Assembly: GCA_019636835.1 (NCBI GenBank)
Contig: JAHBWU010000021.1
Coordinates: 1 to 50,436 of the forward strand
Direction: 5' to 3'
DNA from: Nitrospira sp.
Lineage (GTDB): Bacteria > Nitrospirota > Nitrospiria > Nitrospirales > Nitrospiraceae
DNA length: 50,436 nucleotides
The first letter of the stretch is position 1. Each line of letters opens with the position of its first letter. A program made the position numbers and the translations under genes. Below the pieces are notes generated by a model. It worked only from the letters and a program-made list of their open reading frames with translations, did no database searches and was not told the origin of the DNA. Below are positions 47,230-50,436 of this stretch, piece by piece.

Positions 47230-48934
47230 GAGCTGCCTCCATCAGTGAGGAGTCGATACCATAAATATTCAATGCTACCATTGTGGCTTGTTGTCTGTTT
47301 CGATGGCGAAACGCTTCTTTGAGCTCCTTCGCATGAGACTTCGAGAGGGTGACAGGAGGAGGTACTCTGATTCGGCGCAGGTATTGTGCTTGGAAGCGCA
47401 AGTAGCCACCTCGCATTCTGACGCCATATGATTCGACGAAGAATTGGCCGATCGCAGATAAGAGCAGACCTCCAAGGACTTCCAGATCCCAATCGTCTGA
47501 CTGAATGAAGTACAGGTTGTGATGGGGATAGGTCCCTCCGCGATCAAGGACAGGTTCGAGGCTACTTTTGATGTCCGGGATATAGAGCTTGGGGGTCTCA
47601 ATCAAGGCATGATTGACGCGGTCAATGGTCTTATACCAACCAGCTGCTTTGTTCTCTGCGGTGTGCCGTTTTTTCAGTGCCTTTGCATGATGCTCGAAAT
47701 AGGCCTTCAACTTCGGATAGGTGTTCAGCTGAACGAGTCCTGTCTTATTCCATGGATTCACCAGATAGTGGCCAGACCAATCGAATGTTCCGCTGGCGGT
47801 GTCTTTAGCGACTGCGAGCTTTAAAAGACGTGACGATTCGACTAAGTATGGGTCGGTCGTGATGTATACGCTGTCGTTCCCGGTGGCGACGCCTATTCCC
47901 ACCTTGGCATTCATTTCGAGTGGTGGGAAAGTGTCCTCCAATCGGCGAAGGAGGGACAGTTGCTTGGGTGAATGACAGGGCCATGGATCCGATCCTTTGA
48001 ACCAGTTGCTGACGACCGCGGCATGGATTGAAGGGGAATGCCTTGATGACTTGCGGCGGTAATCGGGTTGAAGCGTTGCCGCCAACAGTTTGGGTTGAAT
48101 GGTTTCAGTTTGAGGGGTGGCGCTGGCCACGACCGTTGCACTCTGTCGGCGGTATCGGATAATTGTGATCGCAGGATACGCATCAACCTCGTTATCAAAC
48201 GCATTGACATCATGCATACCCAGAATCAGTTCAACACTGTAAGCGGACGTGATTAGATGCCGAAGTTCCGCCCCATATTGATTTCTCATCCATCTGTCCG
48301 CACAAATGAACGCACAGACCCCACCGGGCGTTAGTTGACGAAGCGCCGCCTCGAAGAATGCCACATAGAGATCGGCTCTGCCCCGCATGGTGGGATACGC
48401 GTTGCGATATATCATCGCACTCTCTTCTGGAATGTCTTCAAGGCGTATGTAGGGTGGATTTCCTACGACAAAGTCGGCCTTCTTGTTGGTGGTATCGAAA
48501 AGATAGTCCCTCGTCACGATCCACGATTCAGCGAGTTGTGTGACAAGCGGCTGCTGCACACCCAAGTCTACGAGGATACTTTGAGCAACGTATTTTGCAC
48601 GGGCCGCACTCATTTCATTCAATTCATAGGCAAGGAGGGAGTTGCTGCAATCGGACAAAGGCCTGCCTTGCTTCCGACAAGACTCAATAAGGCGGGTGAT
48701 CATGGGGCCAAGAAACGCGCCATCACCAGCCGCTGGTTCTACGGCCAGAGCATCCACCAAGTTCTTCTCCGGCGAATAGCCGCTTAATTCCAACAGCAGT
48801 TCTACTACCCAACGCTTTGTGTAGACGACGCCTTTGGGTTCGGTCGGTACGAGAATGGGGGAGAGTTGAGACTGTGTGAGGAGTTGAAGCTGAATACCTT
48901 GTGTCGAAATGATGGAAGTCCGACTGTCTGCCAC
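47219..48934 (-). CDS. N6-adenine DNA methyltransferase, partner of the PaeR7I-like endonuclease
   Basis: A 571-residue gamma-class-like methyltransferase. The SAM-binding motif I is AVEPAAGDGAFLG (about residues 65-77), and catalytic motif IV is VGNPPYIRLEDIPE (about 158-171). The C-terminal half should contain target recognition, with KLYIPDIKSS and GGTYPHHNLYF typical of this group. It is the first gene of the R-M operon, so methyltransferase is made before endonuclease. The GTG start follows GAAGGACCTCC. M.PaeR7I and M.XhoI are the expected closest relatives; not tested. Confidence 0.86.
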   Translation of the reverse strand: MADSRTSIISTQGIQLQLLTQSQLSPILVPTEPKGVVYTKRWVVELLLELSGYSPEKNLVDALAVEPAAGDGAFLGPMITRLIESCRKQGRPLSDCSNSLLAYELNEMSAARAKYVAQSILVDLGVQQPLVTQLAESWIVTRDYLFDTTNKKADFVVGNPPYIRLEDIPEESAMIYRNAYPTMRGRADLYVAFFEAALRQLTPGGVCAFICADRWMRNQYGAELRHLITSAYSVELILGMHDVNAFDNEVDAYPAITIIRYRRQSATVVASATPQTETIQPKLLAATLQPDYRRKSSRHSPSIHAAVVSNWFKGSDPWPCHSPKQLSLLRRLEDTFPPLEMNAKVGIGVATGNDSVYITTDPYLVESSRLLKLAVAKDTASGTFDWSGHYLVNPWNKTGLVQLNTYPKLKAYFEHHAKALKKRHTAENKAAGWYKTIDRVNHALIETPKLYIPDIKSSLEPVLDRGGTYPHHNLYFIQSDDWDLEVLGGLLLSAIGQFFVESYGVRMRGGYLRFQAQYLRRIRVPPPVTLSKSHAKELKEAFRHRNRQQATMVALNIYGIDSSLMEAALGR

Positions 48935-48981
48935 GGAGGTCCTTCGAGCTGTAAGCGTATGAGAAATCAGCTGATACTAGC

Positions 48982-49281
48982 TTGTCCGCGCTATTCATTC
49001 AAGACAGCGAATATATTATTAACGAGGAGCAGGAAAAGGGCATACAGGCAGAATTGATTCATCGAGCAACTGGCAGTGTGCCTGAACCCGTTTCGATGTG
49101 GCTGTTGCTCCTCGTTGGGTTCGGCTTACTGAAATTGATGCATGTGGACATTGCGACACTCTTCTCCCGTTTGATCGAAGCACTCCATTTGAATGCCGAT
49201 TCTCGGATCATGCATGCGCTGGTTCTGAAAGTGGATGCGGCGCAACTTCAGGATCTTGCATTTTTGCTGAGCCGGGCATAG
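48982..49281 (+). pseudogene. Fragment resembling a DUF2127 membrane protein
   Basis: The region from ATG 49096 reads MWLLLLVGFGLLKLMHVDIA, then TLFSRLIEALHLNADSRIMH and ALVLKVDAAQLQDLA, close to the first half of DUF2127 proteins (a first membrane helix, then a conserved LxxLHxDxxxxxxxW-like and LxxDxRxxHALLxK pattern). The frame ends at 49279-49281, about 60 residues into the domain, and the remaining membrane half is missing, replaced by hicB. The sequence upstream of 49078 in this frame is not family-like. GTG 49078 or ATG 49096 would be a possible start of a truncated product. Confidence 0.42.
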
Positions 49282-49302
49282 CCTATCGATGGGGGGTGGT
49301 AT

Positions 49303-49524
49303 ATGGCAAATCCTGGTCAGTTTACCATTGAGTTGGAGCAGGAAGATGACGGCCGCTGGATCGGGGAAGTACCGACCTTACCTGGGGTGATGGCGTACGG
49401 CCGGACGCGAGCGGAAGCCCTCGCGGCAGTGCAAGCCTTAGCGCTTCGTGCGATGGCGGATCGCCTTGAACATGGCGAAGCCCTTCCTGACGAGTTCTTG
49501 AATGTCTCCTTCATTGCTGCATGA
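49303..49524 (+). CDS. hicB: HicB-family antitoxin
   Basis: A 73-residue HicB-type protein: FTIELEQEDDGRWIGEVPTL then PGVMAYGRTRAEALAAVQAL, the partially degraded RNase-H-like fold of HicB antitoxins. It lacks the C-terminal DNA-binding domain found in longer HicB proteins. Its stop overlaps the hicA start (ATGA). HicB neutralises HicA by direct binding. Antitoxin-first order is the less usual arrangement for hicAB loci, where hicA is often first. Confidence 0.85.
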   Translation: MANPGQFTIELEQEDDGRWIGEVPTLPGVMAYGRTRAEALAAVQALALRAMADRLEHGEALPDEFLNVSFIAA

Positions 49525-49733
49525 GCCGGTGGTCTTCCACCCGCGCTCCTCGTGTGCTTTCCGCTCTTCTTCGCATCGGCTGGACGATCAAACGAACAAC
49601 AGGGTCTCACCGCGTACTGGCACGGGCTGGTTGGCCTGACGTTGTGTTTGCGTTTCACGATCGCGATGAAATCGGTCCCAAGATGCTTGCTCGTCTGGCG
49701 AAGACGACAGGACTAACTCCTGACGACTTCTAG
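49521..49733 (+). CDS. hicA: HicA-family mRNA interferase toxin
   Basis: A 70-residue dsRBD-like protein, with GSHRVLARAGWPDVVFAFHD carrying the conserved catalytic His of the GSHRVL motif at about residue 30, and the C-terminal EIGPKMLARLAKTTGLTPDDF. HicA cleaves mRNAs. Start ATG at 49521 overlaps hicB. The pair appears intact. It sits beside the R-M operon. Confidence 0.85.
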   Translation: MSRWSSTRAPRVLSALLRIGWTIKRTTGSHRVLARAGWPDVVFAFHDRDEIGPKMLARLAKTTGLTPDDF

Positions 49734-49956
49734 CAAGGGGCGGTAAGTGGAGGGACGATTAAGAGTCAGATCTTGTCTTGTGTAGCATCAGTTTGTAAGC
49801 CTGTGAGTCCAATGAATGCACCAAACTGGGACTCAAGACCGTCCGCGGGGGCGGAGCGTGGAGGGGAGGCCAGCGTCGGCGCAGCCTTCGCTTGCCAGTT
49901 CATTGAGCCAAACGGCTGCCGGCGATTGACGCAGGTTCGTAGGGTGGTGCCATTTT

Positions 49957-50436
49957 CTAGGAAGATGCGAGGACTCCTGCAATACAACCGGTCAGCAACG
50001 TCGTCAAATAAGCGGTCCACAACGCGCGCAGTCCCAGGAGCGAGATATCTTTTGCCCTATGCGGCACCAATGCGGAGATGCCGCCGACAAAGATGCCCAT
50101 GCTCGCCACATGCACGAACCCGCAGAGGGCATAGGTCATGGCCGTGAGGGACCGTGGAGAGAGCGGCGGCGGAGACGCGGATTGCACTGCGGCCAACTTG
50201 AAATAGGCCGCCACTTCCGTCTCGATAAACCGTGACCCCAGCAAGTCCGCGCCGATCTGCCATTCCTCAGGACGAAGACCGAGGAGAATGGCGAACGGCC
50301 AGGTCAACCAGGCGAGGATTCGTGTGACGGAGAGAGGCACTCCACCGAATGCGGGAAGCTGCGCCAGCGCCAAATCTACCAACGCTTCCAATCCGAGAAA
50401 CACGATCAGCAACGCGGCAATGCCGACAGCCATTTT
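49957..50436 (-). CDS. CNT-family nucleoside transporter, C-terminal part (partial)
   Basis: The frame is open to the window edge. The visible 159 residues contain hydrophobic segments and the C-terminal signature of concentrative nucleoside transporters (NupC type): LTAMTYALCGFVHVASMGIF, then VGGISALVPHRAKDISLLG and LRALWTAYLTTLLTGCIAGV. The beginning is outside the window. A Met at 50433 might look like a start but is inside the family domain. It runs opposite to hicBA. Confidence 0.85.
   Translation of the reverse strand, partial: KMAVGIAALLIVFLGLEALVDLALAQLPAFGGVPLSVTRILAWLTWPFAILLGLRPEEWQIGADLLGSRFIETEVAAYFKLAAVQSASPPPLSPRSLTAMTYALCGFVHVASMGIFVGGISALVPHRAKDISLLGLRALWTAYLTTLLTGCIAGVLASS

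Noticed and set aside
49078..49150. VPEPVSMWLLLLVGFGLL stretch resembling a PEP-CTERM sorting signal
   Set aside because: It is followed by further conserved DUF2127-like sequence and not by a short basic tail, so the resemblance is probably chance.
49766..50147. Overlapping frames on both strands between hicA and the transporter
   Set aside because: No ribosome-binding sites, no recognised domain, and the right part overlaps the transporter gene. The about 220-base gap shows nothing else I can support.

Overview
The window looks like a chromosomal segment of a Gram-negative bacterium of the Nitrospira type (phylum Nitrospirota). This is inference from gene content and order, the moderately high GC, frequent GTG/TTG starts and an interspersed repeat of a kind I associate with Nitrospira; no marker here proves it. 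Most of the window is dense, co-directional housekeeping DNA on the + strand, with ATGA or TGATG overlaps pointing to several operons.

Layout. 1-7541: the end of murA, then a histidine cluster hisG-hisD-hisB-(insertion)-hisH-lipoprotein-hisA-hisF-hisIE. The insertion (about 2800-4000) is AT-richer and carries an orphan membrane ORF, an intact MntA-type nucleotidyltransferase antitoxin gene and an internally deleted hepT toxin remnant. 7604-15085: HIT protein, dnaG, rpoD, tRNA-Ile(CAU), a zinc-ribbon coiled-coil protein, an RNase HIII-like gene (minus strand), an M48 lipoprotein protease and the RNase P RNA gene with a well-placed promoter. 15159-26035: branched-chain amino acid and phospholipid genes (ilvB, ilvN, ilvC, psd, pssA, leuA, cupin, leuB), an NHL-repeat protein and asd. 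leuA is preceded by a clear T-box riboswitch with a leucine (CTC) specifier and its own terminator. 26090-29316: DUF2905, SpoIID-like and queA genes, and a SurA-N-type protein on the minus strand. 29569-41046: RDD protein, mreB-mreC-mreD-mrdA-rodA (cell elongation), rng, dprA and topA.

41221-50436 is accessory in character: a PagL-like outer-membrane protein, an MFS exporter, a MazF-like toxin with its antitoxin, a SWIM zinc-finger protein, a PaeR7I/XhoI-like type II restriction-modification pair, a fragment resembling DUF2127, a HicB-HicA pair and the end of a CNT nucleoside transporter. It reads as a small defence/toxin-antitoxin cluster beside the conserved block.

The most notable non-coding signals are the leucine T-box, a pair of about 120-bp imperfect palindromes placed directly after the ilvC and dprA stop codons, and the hepT deletion scar. 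I found no CRISPR array, integrase, complete insertion sequence or obviously new multi-gene system.
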